Part shown: piece by piece, positions 15,474-22,129 of the stretch
How positions within the stretch are numbered: position 1 is the stretch's first letter
Layout: each line of letters starts with the position of its first letter
Assembly: GCA_023423995.1 (NCBI GenBank)
Contig: JAFAEL010000231.1
Span: 1-31,539, forward strand
DNA from: Pseudomonadota bacterium
GTDB lineage: Bacteria; Pseudomonadota; Alphaproteobacteria; Rhizobiales; Beijerinckiaceae
Reading direction: 5' to 3'
DNA: 31,539 nt
Program-made: the position numbers and the translations under genes
Notes under the pieces: model-generated
Told to the model about the DNA's origin: nothing
Seen by the model: the letters and a program-made list of their open reading frames with translations, nothing else
The model's database searches: none

Positions 15474-16528
15474 GCCGGACGGCCATGACGCCCGAGGCCG
15501 ATTCCGAGACCATACCCGTTCGGGAGGCGCATCGTTTCGACACGACGCGCCTCGCCGAACTGCTCGGGGACAAGCTCGGCGAGAGGCTCGTCGAGCTGCG
15601 GCAGATGCGGGGCGGGCAGTCGAACCCGACCTTCCTGGTCGTGACCGACCGGGGCGAGTACGTCCTGCGCAAGCAGCCGCCGGGCGAGTTGCTGCCGTCG
15701 GCGCACGCCGTCGACCGCGAGTTCCGCGTGATCGAGGCGCTGTCGAAGACGGACGTGCCCGTTCCCCGCACGATCCTCTTCTGCCCGGACCGCGAGGTGA
15801 TCGGCACGCCCTTCTACCTGATGGAGCGGCTCCGCGGCCGGATCTTCTGGGAGCCGACCCTGCCGGAGCTGCCGCGCGAGGAGCGCGCCGGCATCTACGA
15901 GGGCATGGTCGACGCGCTGGCGCGCCTGCACATGGCCGATTGGAAGGGCATCGGCCTCGAGGATTTCGGCCGGCCCGGCAACTACTTCGCGCGCCAGCTC
16001 GGCCGCTGGTCGAAGCAGTGGGAGCAGTCGCGCACCCGCGACAACCCGGCCATCGACAAGCTCGCCGAATGGCTGCCGAAACACGTGCCGGACAGCGAGG
16101 AGACCGCGATCTGCCACGGCGATTTCCGGCTCGACAACATGATCTTCGCGGCCGACGCGCCGCGGGTGATCGGCATCCTCGACTGGGAGCTCTCCACCCT
16201 CGGCCACCCTCTGGCCGACCTCGCCTATAACTGCCTTCCCTACATCAACCCGCCGGCCGCGTTCCGGGGCATGCGGGGCCTCGACCTCCCGGCGCTCGGG
16301 ATCCCCTCCCAGGAGGAGTACCTGGCGATGTACGCGCGCCGGACGGGGCGCCAGGACAGCATCACGCCGTTCCACATGGCCTTCTCGCTGTTCCGGATCG
16401 CCGTGATCCTCGAAGGCGTCATCGCCAGGGGCAAGAAGGGCAACGCGTCCTCGGCGGACGCAACCTCCCACGGCGAGCGCGCCACGCTCCTGGCCGAGCG
16501 TGGCTGGGAAATCGCCCAGGGCGGGTAG
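15470..16528 (+). CDS. APH-fold phosphotransferase (LvaA / ACAD10-11 kinase-like)
   Basis: A 352-residue aminoglycoside-phosphotransferase-fold kinase. YVLRKQPPG holds the ATP-binding lysine, [10 protein letters not shown] the catalytic HGD (His216-Asp218) and Asn223, and [18 protein letters not shown] the metal-binding Asp238. The ELSTLGHP and RGG(Q)SN features are those of the kinase domain that is fused to, or partnered with, ACAD10/11 dehydrogenases, not of antibiotic-resistance kinases. GTG 15470 overlaps the dehydrogenase stop as GTGA, a coupling arrangement; ATG 15485 is an alternative start. It should phosphorylate the hydroxyl of a 4-hydroxyacyl-CoA (inference from the LvaA/ACAD11 family). 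Confidence 0.87.
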   Translation: MSRTAMTPEADSETIPVREAHRFDTTRLAELLGDKLGERLVELRQMRGGQSNPTFLVVTDRGEYVLRKQPPGELLPSAHAVDREFRVIEALSKTDVPVPRTILFCPDREVIGTPFYLMERLRGRIFWEPTLPELPREERAGIYEGMVDALARLHMADWKGIGLEDFGRPGNYFARQLGRWSKQWEQSRTRDNPAIDKLAEWLPKHVPDSEETAICHGDFRLDNMIFAADAPRVIGILDWELSTLGHPLADLAYNCLPYINPPAAFRGMRGLDLPALGIPSQEEYLAMYARRTGRQDSITPFHMAFSLFRIAVILEGVIARGKKGNASSADATSHGERATLLAERGWEIAQGG

Positions 16529-16537
16529 CTGGACGGC

Positions 16538-16626
16538 GTCATCGCCGGGCCTGTCCCGGCGACCTCGTTCGCCAGCGCCCGAGGGGTGCCGATCATCGGG
16601 TCGGCCGGGACAAGCACGGCCATGAC
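16538..16626. repeat. Dispersed palindromic repeat, copy B
   Basis: An 89-bp element from GTCAT to ATGAC with imperfect inverted arms (CGCCGGGCCTGTCCCGGCG on the left; GGCCGGGACAAGCACGGCC on the right). It fills the gap between the kinase and the SDR genes, and its end runs into AAGGAAG, the ribosome site of the SDR. Same family as copies A and C. Confidence 0.82.
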
Positions 16627-16638
16627 AAGGAAGCGCGC

Positions 16639-17403
16639 ATGAGATCTCCCTTCGACCTCACCGGCAAGGTCGCGATCGTCACCGGCTCGAGCCGCGGCAT
16701 CGGGCGCGCGACCGCCGAGCTCTTCGCGCAGCTCGGCGCGAAGGTCGTCGTGTCCAGCCGCAAGGAGGAGGCCTGCCGGCCAGTCGCCGAGGCCATCGCG
16801 GCGGCCGGCGGCGAGGCCGTCGTGATCCCCTGCAATATCGGCCGGAAGCCCGAGGTCGAGGCACTGGTAGCCGGCACGGTCGAGCGCTTCGGCCGCGTCG
16901 ACGTCCTCGTCTGCAACGCGGCCGTGAACCCGACCTACGGCCCCATGGCAGACCTGCCGGACGAGGCCTTCGACAAGATCATGGGCTCGAACGTGAAGTC
17001 GAACCTGTGGCTTTGCAGGCTCGTCCTGCCCGGCATGGCGGAACGCGGGGGAGGCTCGATCGTGATCGTCTCGTCGATCGCGGGCCTGCGCGGGACGGAG
17101 AATATCGGCGGCTACGGCATTTCGAAGGCGGCGGATTTCGCGCTCGCCCGCAACCTCGCTGTCGACTGGGGCCCGAAGAACGTGCGCGTGAACTGCATCG
17201 CGCCGGGCCTCGTGAAGACCGATTTCGCCAAGGCGCTCTGGGAGGACGAGGCGCGCGTCGCGCAGCGCAACGCCACGACGCCGCTCCGGCGCATCGGCGA
17301 GCCACACGAGATCGCGCCCGTCGCCGCCTTCCTGGCCTCGGACGCGGCGAGCTTCATCACCGGACAGGTGATCGTGGCGGACGGAGGCGTCACGATCGCC
17401 TGA
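16639..17403 (+). CDS. Short-chain dehydrogenase/reductase
   Basis: A 254-residue classical SDR. TGSSRGIG (15-22) binds the dinucleotide, CNAA (92-95) follows, and the catalytic set is Asn118, Ser145/146, Tyr159 and Lys163 (YGISK). The C-terminal GQVIVADGG is typical. SSRK after strand 2 suggests NADP(H), though this is not certain. In the lva pathway the SDR LvaD oxidises a 3-hydroxyacyl-CoA, and this gene sits in the equivalent place after the kinase. A general 3-oxoacyl reductase role is also possible. Its AAGGAAG ribosome site abuts repeat copy B. Confidence 0.88.
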   Translation: MRSPFDLTGKVAIVTGSSRGIGRATAELFAQLGAKVVVSSRKEEACRPVAEAIAAAGGEAVVIPCNIGRKPEVEALVAGTVERFGRVDVLVCNAAVNPTYGPMADLPDEAFDKIMGSNVKSNLWLCRLVLPGMAERGGGSIVIVSSIAGLRGTENIGGYGISKAADFALARNLAVDWGPKNVRVNCIAPGLVKTDFAKALWEDEARVAQRNATTPLRRIGEPHEIAPVAAFLASDAASFITGQVIVADGGVTIA

Positions 17404-17411
17404 GGCGGGAG

Positions 17412-17663
17412 ATGCCTGCCGTCTTCCGCCACAAGGGCTTCCGTTACGGGTTCTATTCGAACGAGGGCGACCCTCGGGAACCTCCGCACGTGCACGTCAG
17501 CAAGGGGGACGCCGATGCCAAGTTTTGGCTCCTGCCGCGGATCGAGCTAGCATATAACCGCGGTCATTCCCCGGCGGTCTTGCGTGAACTGACCGACGTC
17601 GTCACCTCGCGACAGAGGCTCCTTCTGGAGGCTTGGAATGAGTTCTTTTCCGAAGGCGGCTAG
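17412..17663 (+). CDS. DUF4160 domain protein
   Basis: An 83-residue protein matching DUF4160: an F-R-F-YSNEG opening, then EPPHVHV, KGDADAKFWLLPRIELAYNRG and a C-terminal helix (LRELTDVVTSRQRLLLEAW). The His-rich EPPHVHV and KFWL are the conserved core. Function is unknown. These proteins are regularly encoded with a DUF2442 protein, as here, and the pair looks like a toxin-antitoxin-type module. GAGG lies 7 bases before the ATG. It starts 8 bases after the SDR stop. Confidence 0.85.
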   Translation: MPAVFRHKGFRYGFYSNEGDPREPPHVHVSKGDADAKFWLLPRIELAYNRGHSPAVLRELTDVVTSRQRLLLEAWNEFFSEGG

Positions 17664-17898
17664 GGTCCGGTTCGGCGATGACACGATGTGGGTAGACCTC
17701 GTGGACGGCAGGACGATCGGCGTTCCCCTGTCCTGGTTCCCGCGGCTGGCCGCAGGCACGCCCGCGCAGCGGGAGCGCTTCGAGATCAGCAACGGCGGAC
17801 TGCACTGGGACGAGCTCGACGAGGACATCTCGATCGAGGGACTCCTGGCAGGCCGTGGCGATCAAACCAGACGGCATCGTCCGAACGAAGCCGCTTAA
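17638..17898 (+). CDS. DUF2442 domain protein
   Basis: An 86-residue protein with the DUF2442 pattern: V-F-DDTMWVDLVDGRTIGVPLSWFPRLAAGTPAQRERFEISNGGLHWDELDEDISIEGLLAG. DGR.I.VPL.WFPRL and I...G..W..LDEDIS..GLL are its conserved blocks. ATG 17638 lies 26 bases inside the DUF4160 gene, so the two are translationally linked. Its function is unknown; binding to the DUF4160 partner is a guess from pairing. Confidence 0.87.
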   Translation: MSSFPKAARVRFGDDTMWVDLVDGRTIGVPLSWFPRLAAGTPAQRERFEISNGGLHWDELDEDISIEGLLAGRGDQTRRHRPNEAA

Positions 17899-17914
17899 CT
17901 GAGGGCTCTTCAAC

Positions 17915-18916
17915 TTGCATTTCCCCAAGTCGACCGGCTGGCGCTCCGTCTTCGAGGGCCGGCTCCGCCTTCCGGTCATCGCCTCGCCGATGTTCATCGT
18001 GTCCAATCCGGACCTCGTCATCGCGCAGTGCAAGGCCGGGATCGTCGGCTCCTTCCCCTCCTTGAATGCCCGGCCAGACTCGAAGCTCGACGAGTGGCTG
18101 GCCCGCATCACGGAAGAGCTCGCGGCGCATGACCGCGCGAACCCGGACAGGCCGGCGGCGCCCTTCGCCGTGAACCAGATCGTCCACCGCTCGAACAGCC
18201 GGCTCGAGCACGATCTCGAGGTCTGCGCGCGCTACAAGGTGCCGATCGTCATCACCTCGCTCGGCGCGCGCGAGGATCTCAACCAGGCCGTCCATGGCTG
18301 GGGCGGCATCACGCTGCACGACATCATCAACCAGACCTTCGCCCGCAAGGCGATCGAGAAGGGCGCGGACGGCCTGATCGCGGTCGCGGCGGGAGCGGGC
18401 GGCCATGCCGGCGCCGTGTCGCCTTTCGCGCTGATCCAGGAGATCCGCGAGTGGTTCGACGGGCCCCTCGCCCTCTCCGGGGCGATCGCCACCGGCCGGG
18501 CCGTCCGGGCAGCCGAGATCCTGGGCGCCGACTTCGCCTATGTGGGATCGGCCTTCATCGCGACGGAGGAAGCCAACGCTCCGGCGCGCTACAAGGAGAT
18601 GATCGTCGAGAGCGCCGCCGACGACATCCTCTACTCGCCGGTCTTCACGGGCGTGCACGGCAACTATCTCCGGCCCTCGATCGTCGAGGCAGGTTACGAC
18701 CCCGCCGCCCTCGGGCAGCTCGAGGCCGTGAAGATGGATTTCGGCGCCCGCGACGAGAGCGGCAAGCAGGTGAAGGCCTGGCGCGACATCTGGGGCTCGG
18801 GCCAGGGCATCGGAGCCATTAAGGGCATCGTCCCGGCAACCGAACTGGTCAATCGGCTCGCACGGGAATACGAGGAGGCCCTCTCCCCGGCACGCCGCAT
18901 CAGGCTCGCCGGCTGA
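17915..18916 (+). CDS. Nitronate monooxygenase-like flavin oxidoreductase
   Basis: A 333-residue FMN-dependent TIM-barrel protein of the 2-nitropropane dioxygenase/NMO group. LPVIASPMFIVSNPDLVIAQCKAGIVGSFP is the standard N-terminal strand and loop, GAGGHAG (160-166) the FMN-phosphate region, and LSGAIATGRAVRAAEILGADFAYVGSAFIAT the C-terminal half. Such enzymes oxidise nitronates, or in related clades reduce quinones or enones with NAD(P)H. In acyl-CoA clusters their role is unclear. The start is TTG 17915, preceded by GAGGG at 10 bases; no ATG is available nearby. Confidence 0.88.
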   Translation: MHFPKSTGWRSVFEGRLRLPVIASPMFIVSNPDLVIAQCKAGIVGSFPSLNARPDSKLDEWLARITEELAAHDRANPDRPAAPFAVNQIVHRSNSRLEHDLEVCARYKVPIVITSLGAREDLNQAVHGWGGITLHDIINQTFARKAIEKGADGLIAVAAGAGGHAGAVSPFALIQEIREWFDGPLALSGAIATGRAVRAAEILGADFAYVGSAFIATEEANAPARYKEMIVESAADDILYSPVFTGVHGNYLRPSIVEAGYDPAALGQLEAVKMDFGARDESGKQVKAWRDIWGSGQGIGAIKGIVPATELVNRLAREYEEALSPARRIRLAG

Positions 18917-18953
18917 GCATCCAAGCCCGCCCAATACTCACGTCCCGGACCTG

Positions 18954-19415
18954 ATGATCACGATCGATGAACTTGAAACGCGCCTTGGGCAGGAGCTCGG
19001 CGTGTCCGGCTGGCACGAGGTCACGCAGCCCGACATCGACAGCTTCGCCGACGTGACGGGCGACCACCAGTTCATCCACGTGAATCCGGAACGCGCGCTG
19101 GCCGAGACGCCCTTCGGCGGCACGATCGCCCACGGCTTCCTGACATTGTCGCTCCTGTCCGCCTTCGGCCAGGAGGCATTGCCCAGGATCGCGAACCGCC
19201 GGATGGGCGTGAACTACGGCCTGGAGCGGGTGCGGTTCCTGTCGCCCGTCCGCTCCGGCGCCCGCGTGCGCGGCCGCTTCGTGCTGGCGCGGCTCGAGCG
19301 CCGGCGGGCGAACGAGATCCTGCTCGGCTACGACGTCACGGTCGAGATCGAGGGCAGCGCCAAGCCCGCCCTCGCCGCGCAATGGCTGACGCTGGCGGTG
19401 ATCGAAGAGGCTTGA
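18954..19415 (+). CDS. MaoC-family enoyl-CoA hydratase (NodN-like)
   Basis: A 153-residue single hot-dog hydratase. FADVTGDHQFIHVNPERA (31-48) carries the Asp37/His42 catalytic pair of R-specific hydratases, and FGGTIAHGFLTLSLL follows. MaoC proteins hydrate trans-2-enoyl-CoA to (3R)-hydroxyacyl-CoA, the opposite stereochemistry to the fadJ-type enzyme. This could feed polyhydroxyalkanoate synthesis or an SDR-linked route. It ends the plus-strand cluster. Its stop is only 3 bases from the stop of the convergent flaF. Confidence 0.9.
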   Translation: MITIDELETRLGQELGVSGWHEVTQPDIDSFADVTGDHQFIHVNPERALAETPFGGTIAHGFLTLSLLSAFGQEALPRIANRRMGVNYGLERVRFLSPVRSGARVRGRFVLARLERRRANEILLGYDVTVEIEGSAKPALAAQWLTLAVIEEA

Positions 19416-19418
19416 GGC

Positions 19419-19787
19419 TCAGCCCTGGCCGCGCAGCCCGGCGGCGATGTCGCGGTTGATGCGCACGAGGAGGTTCAGCTTCTCGGGCGCGGGCTCCTGG
19501 GTTACGTCGTAGATCCGCTGGAAGATCACGACCGCGAGCTGCGCGATGCCCTGCTTGATGGCGGGCGGAAGCGGGTTCGACGGCTCGGTCGCGGAGGTCG
19601 CGAGGATCGACCAGATCCGACCGTTATAGGCGAGGGCCGGCGCGAGCTCCGTGCCGGACTTGCTCCAATCTTCGATGAGACCCTGCAGCCGGAAGGCGGC
19701 CTTCAACAGCAGCGCCGCCTCGACTTCACGGGGCGGCTGCGCGAACTTCGCCGCCTGAGCGTAGGCGTTGGCTGCCGCGTGCTGCAT
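19419..19787 (-). CDS. flaF: Flagellar biosynthesis regulator FlaF
   Basis: A 122-residue alphaproteobacterial FlaF: MQHAAANAYAQAAKFAQPPREVEAALLLKAAFRLQ, then NGRIWSILAT and IAQLAVVIFQRIYDV. In Caulobacter and Brucella FlaF promotes flagellin synthesis or secretion and works against FlbT. ATG 19787 lies 62 bases inside the end of flbT and gives the normal FlaF opening. No good ribosome site precedes it, so coupling to flbT translation is likely. It is the last gene of the flagellin operon. Confidence 0.9.
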   Translation of the reverse strand: MQHAAANAYAQAAKFAQPPREVEAALLLKAAFRLQGLIEDWSKSGTELAPALAYNGRIWSILATSATEPSNPLPPAIKQGIAQLAVVIFQRIYDVTQEPAPEKLNLLVRINRDIAAGLRGQG

Positions 19788-20163
19788 TCTGCATCAAGTC
19801 CTGTTCGTAGGCGACGAGGGCCTTGGCCGCCTTGAGCGCCTTGTAGGATTCGCCGTCGAGCACGAGGCTGTTCATCTCGTCGATCAGCGGCAGCGCGCTG
19901 GGAGCGGCTGCAAGGAAGTCACGTACCAGTGGGAAGTAAATCTTTTCGGAAGAGCCGAGGTCGCCCTCCAAATACATGAGCTGAAGAGCGAGGTAGATCT
20001 TCTTGGCGGGCGTGTCGGCCGTCATGGCCGTCAGGACGTCCTTTTCGCGCAGGATCGGCGCATCGCCTTCGATGAAGAGCCGGGTGCGCGTGTCCCCGTT
20101 TCGGATCACTGCGGTTCCGATGATGATTCGCTCGTTGGGCTTGAGCTCGACCTTGAGAGCCAT
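19726..20163 (-). CDS. flbT: Flagellar biosynthesis repressor FlbT
   Basis: A 145-residue FlbT: LKPNERIIIGTAVIRNGDTRTRLFIEGDAPILREKDVLT is the conserved front half, with KKIYLALQLMYLEGD following. FlbT binds flagellin mRNA leaders and controls their translation and stability (Caulobacter, Brucella). AAGGAG lies 9 bases before ATG 20163. It starts 25 bases after flagellin 1, with no terminator between, and its tail overlaps flaF by 62 bases. A likely target is the hairpin in the flagellin 2 leader at 23907-23923 (inference). Confidence 0.92.
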   Translation of the reverse strand: MALKVELKPNERIIIGTAVIRNGDTRTRLFIEGDAPILREKDVLTAMTADTPAKKIYLALQLMYLEGDLGSSEKIYFPLVRDFLAAAPSALPLIDEMNSLVLDGESYKALKAAKALVAYEQDLMQNAARGSQRLRSGGEVRAAAP

Positions 20164-20187
20164 CCTGGTTCTCCTTGCGAAAGATCC

Positions 20188-21969
20188 TCAGCCGAAGAGG
20201 CGAAGGACCGCCTGATCCGCCTGGCTGGCGAGGGACAGGGCCGTCTGCGAGAGCTGCTGGCGCGTGTTCAGCGCCAGGAGATTCGCGCCCTCTTCGTTCA
20301 TGTCCGCGTTGACGAGGAAATCGGACCCGGTCTGCAGCGTCGTGATCATGTGCTTGGTGAAATCCTGCCGGATCTGCACCACGCTGAGATTGGCGCCGAG
20401 CTGGGACGATTGCGCCTGAAGGGTCGTCATCGACTCCTTGAGCGCGTTGAGCCGGGCATCGAGCAACTCGTCGTTCGAATACTCTTCTTCCGTGACGGCG
20501 CTGATGTTCAGCGAATTCGACGCGGTACTGACGCCCGAAAGGCCCGTCTTGTTCTTGGCCTCGACATCGATGGAACTCGTGCCGCGCTCATTGAACACGA
20601 CCCGAAGCTTGTCGCCGCGCAGGATGTTCACGCCGTTGTAGCCGGCATCGCCCGCGATCTTGTCGAGCTGGTCGCGCAGGTCGTTGAACTGCGCCATCAG
20701 GTTCTTGCGGATCTCGTTGCCGCCGATCGTCGTGGTGTTGGAAGCGCCGGCGCCGCCATTGATCCCGGTCGCACTCGCACCCGCGATCGTCATCTCCGTG
20801 GTGGAGAGATTCTCGATCCGCAGCTTGCCGCCATCCAGTGATGCGCGCACCTTTCCGACCAGGCTCGGATGCTCGTTGATGACGGTCGCCAGTTCATCGA
20901 CCGTGCGGACCCGGCCGGGCGTGGTCGGCGCGGTGCCCGCCACGGCGGCATCGAACATGCCTGCCGCCGTCGAGCCGGCGGTGTTCGAGATGGACAGGGC
21001 GGTCACGCCCGCGGACTTCGCCCGGAAGCCGAGCTTGCCGCCATCGTCGAACGCCTCGAAGGCATGCGTGGGCCCAAGATCCGCGTTCGCCTTGGCGACC
21101 GCCTGTCCGACAGTGACCTGTCCCGGCGTCAGCGTGACCTGGGTGCCGTTCACGGAGAAGGAATGCAGCCCGTCCGAACCGGGTACCGAAACCTGGGCCC
21201 CGAAGATCGCCGTCTCGCCCGCTCCGGCGACGGTGACGGACCCGTCCACGTTGGCCGTGGTCCTGATCTGGAGGTTGCCGCCGGCGTTGAAGGCCTCGAT
21301 ATCCGTCCTGCCGGCCGCGGCGAGTTGCGCATTGATGGAAGACACCGCCGCGCCGGCGGTCGAGTCGCCGGGAGCGACCGAGACGCTGGTCGTCACGCCG
21401 TTGAACGTCAGATCGAGCGACTGAGCTGTGAGGGGCGCCGCATAGGCGTTCTCCGCCGTGTAGGTCGCCTTGGCGGCGGCCGCCGGGGGAGCATAGGCGG
21501 CCGTCGTGGACTGGCTGGTCCGCGAGCCGCCGATATCGGCCACGATCGCGTCGATCGTCACGGGCGTCGTGCCGATCGAACCGCCCGAGAAGCTGAGCGT
21601 CTTCCCCGTGAACGACCCCATGTTCAGGGTGTCGAGGGTGAACGAGGTGCCCTTGAAGGACTTGTCCTGCCGCGCCTGGCGGACATTGGCCTGCATCGAT
21701 TCGATCACTTTCGTGATCGATGTGGCGCCGTTGGAGGCCGCCTCCAGCGTCTTCACGCCATTCGAGATCCCGTCGAGCAGCGCCGCGAGGTCGTTCGCCC
21801 GCTGCGTCAGGCCGGCCGAGGTGAAGAAGTTGGTCGGGTTGTCGAGCGCGGAGATGACCTTCTTGCCCGTCGCAAGCCGGTTCTGAACGATACCCTGCTG
21901 GGTGGTTGTGTCCTGCAGCGAGAGCAGATTCGTGCGCACGCTTGAGGATAGAACGATACCGTTCGCCAT
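20188..21969 (-). CDS. Flagellin 1
   Basis: A 593-residue flagellin, the extracellular filament subunit, exported by the flagellar type III apparatus. The N-terminal D0/D1 block (about 1-145) has RLATGKKVISALDNPTNFF. The C-terminal D1/D0 block (about 415-593) has the FNDLRDQLDKIAGDAGYNGVNIL segment and the terminal LLALNTRQQLSQTALSLA. Between them lie three tandem Flagellin_IN-like units (about 184-257, 268-340, 354-400), each ending in a GG-L-I/F-R strand. It is paralogous to flagellin 2. flbT and flaF follow directly. A CtrA-like box lies 57-75 bases upstream of the start. Confidence 0.95.
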   Translation of the reverse strand: MANGIVLSSSVRTNLLSLQDTTTQQGIVQNRLATGKKVISALDNPTNFFTSAGLTQRANDLAALLDGISNGVKTLEAASNGATSITKVIESMQANVRQARQDKSFKGTSFTLDTLNMGSFTGKTLSFSGGSIGTTPVTIDAIVADIGGSRTSQSTTAAYAPPAAAAKATYTAENAYAAPLTAQSLDLTFNGVTTSVSVAPGDSTAGAAVSSINAQLAAAGRTDIEAFNAGGNLQIRTTANVDGSVTVAGAGETAIFGAQVSVPGSDGLHSFSVNGTQVTLTPGQVTVGQAVAKANADLGPTHAFEAFDDGGKLGFRAKSAGVTALSISNTAGSTAAGMFDAAVAGTAPTTPGRVRTVDELATVINEHPSLVGKVRASLDGGKLRIENLSTTEMTIAGASATGINGGAGASNTTTIGGNEIRKNLMAQFNDLRDQLDKIAGDAGYNGVNILRGDKLRVVFNERGTSSIDVEAKNKTGLSGVSTASNSLNISAVTEEEYSNDELLDARLNALKESMTTLQAQSSQLGANLSVVQIRQDFTKHMITTLQTGSDFLVNADMNEEGANLLALNTRQQLSQTALSLASQADQAVLRLFG

Positions 21970-22025
21970 CGGACCCTACCTGGATCGCGGGTCTGGGAAC
22001 CCGCCATCGCCTTGATGGTACCGTT

Positions 22026-22044
22026 ATGGCTAACGAAGGGTTAA
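22026..22044 (-). promoter_or_regulatory. Near-consensus CtrA-like box upstream of flagellin 1
   Basis: On the minus strand TTAA-CCCTTCG-TTAG-CCAT matches the CtrA consensus TTAA-N7-TTAA in seven of eight positions. It carries the CCAT extension also seen in the fliX/flgI box. Its distance to the start codon (about 57 bases) is like that of the fliX box. Confidence 0.4.
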
Positions 22045-22081
22045 AAAGCCCTTGTCTTGGTTGCTCAATTGTAAAGAAGGC

Positions 22082-22109
22082 GGCCAGCGGAGCCGAAGCG
22101 CCGCTGGCC
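22082..22109 (-). terminator. Intrinsic-type terminator of flagellin 2
   Basis: GGCCAGCGG (22082-22090) and CCGCTGGCC (22101-22109) form a perfect 9-bp stem. On the minus strand it is followed by the T-rich GCCTTCTTTACAATT. It lies 21 bases past the flagellin 2 stop, so flagellin 2 is transcribed apart from flagellin 1. Confidence 0.75.
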
Positions 22110-22129
22110 TGTTCTTTTCCAGATCTCGT

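Noticed and set aside
15470..16528. Aminoglycoside resistance kinase
   Set aside because: The fold is shared, but the [12 protein letters not shown] motifs and the overlap with an ACAD10/11-type dehydrogenase point to the acyl-CoA-linked kinase branch.
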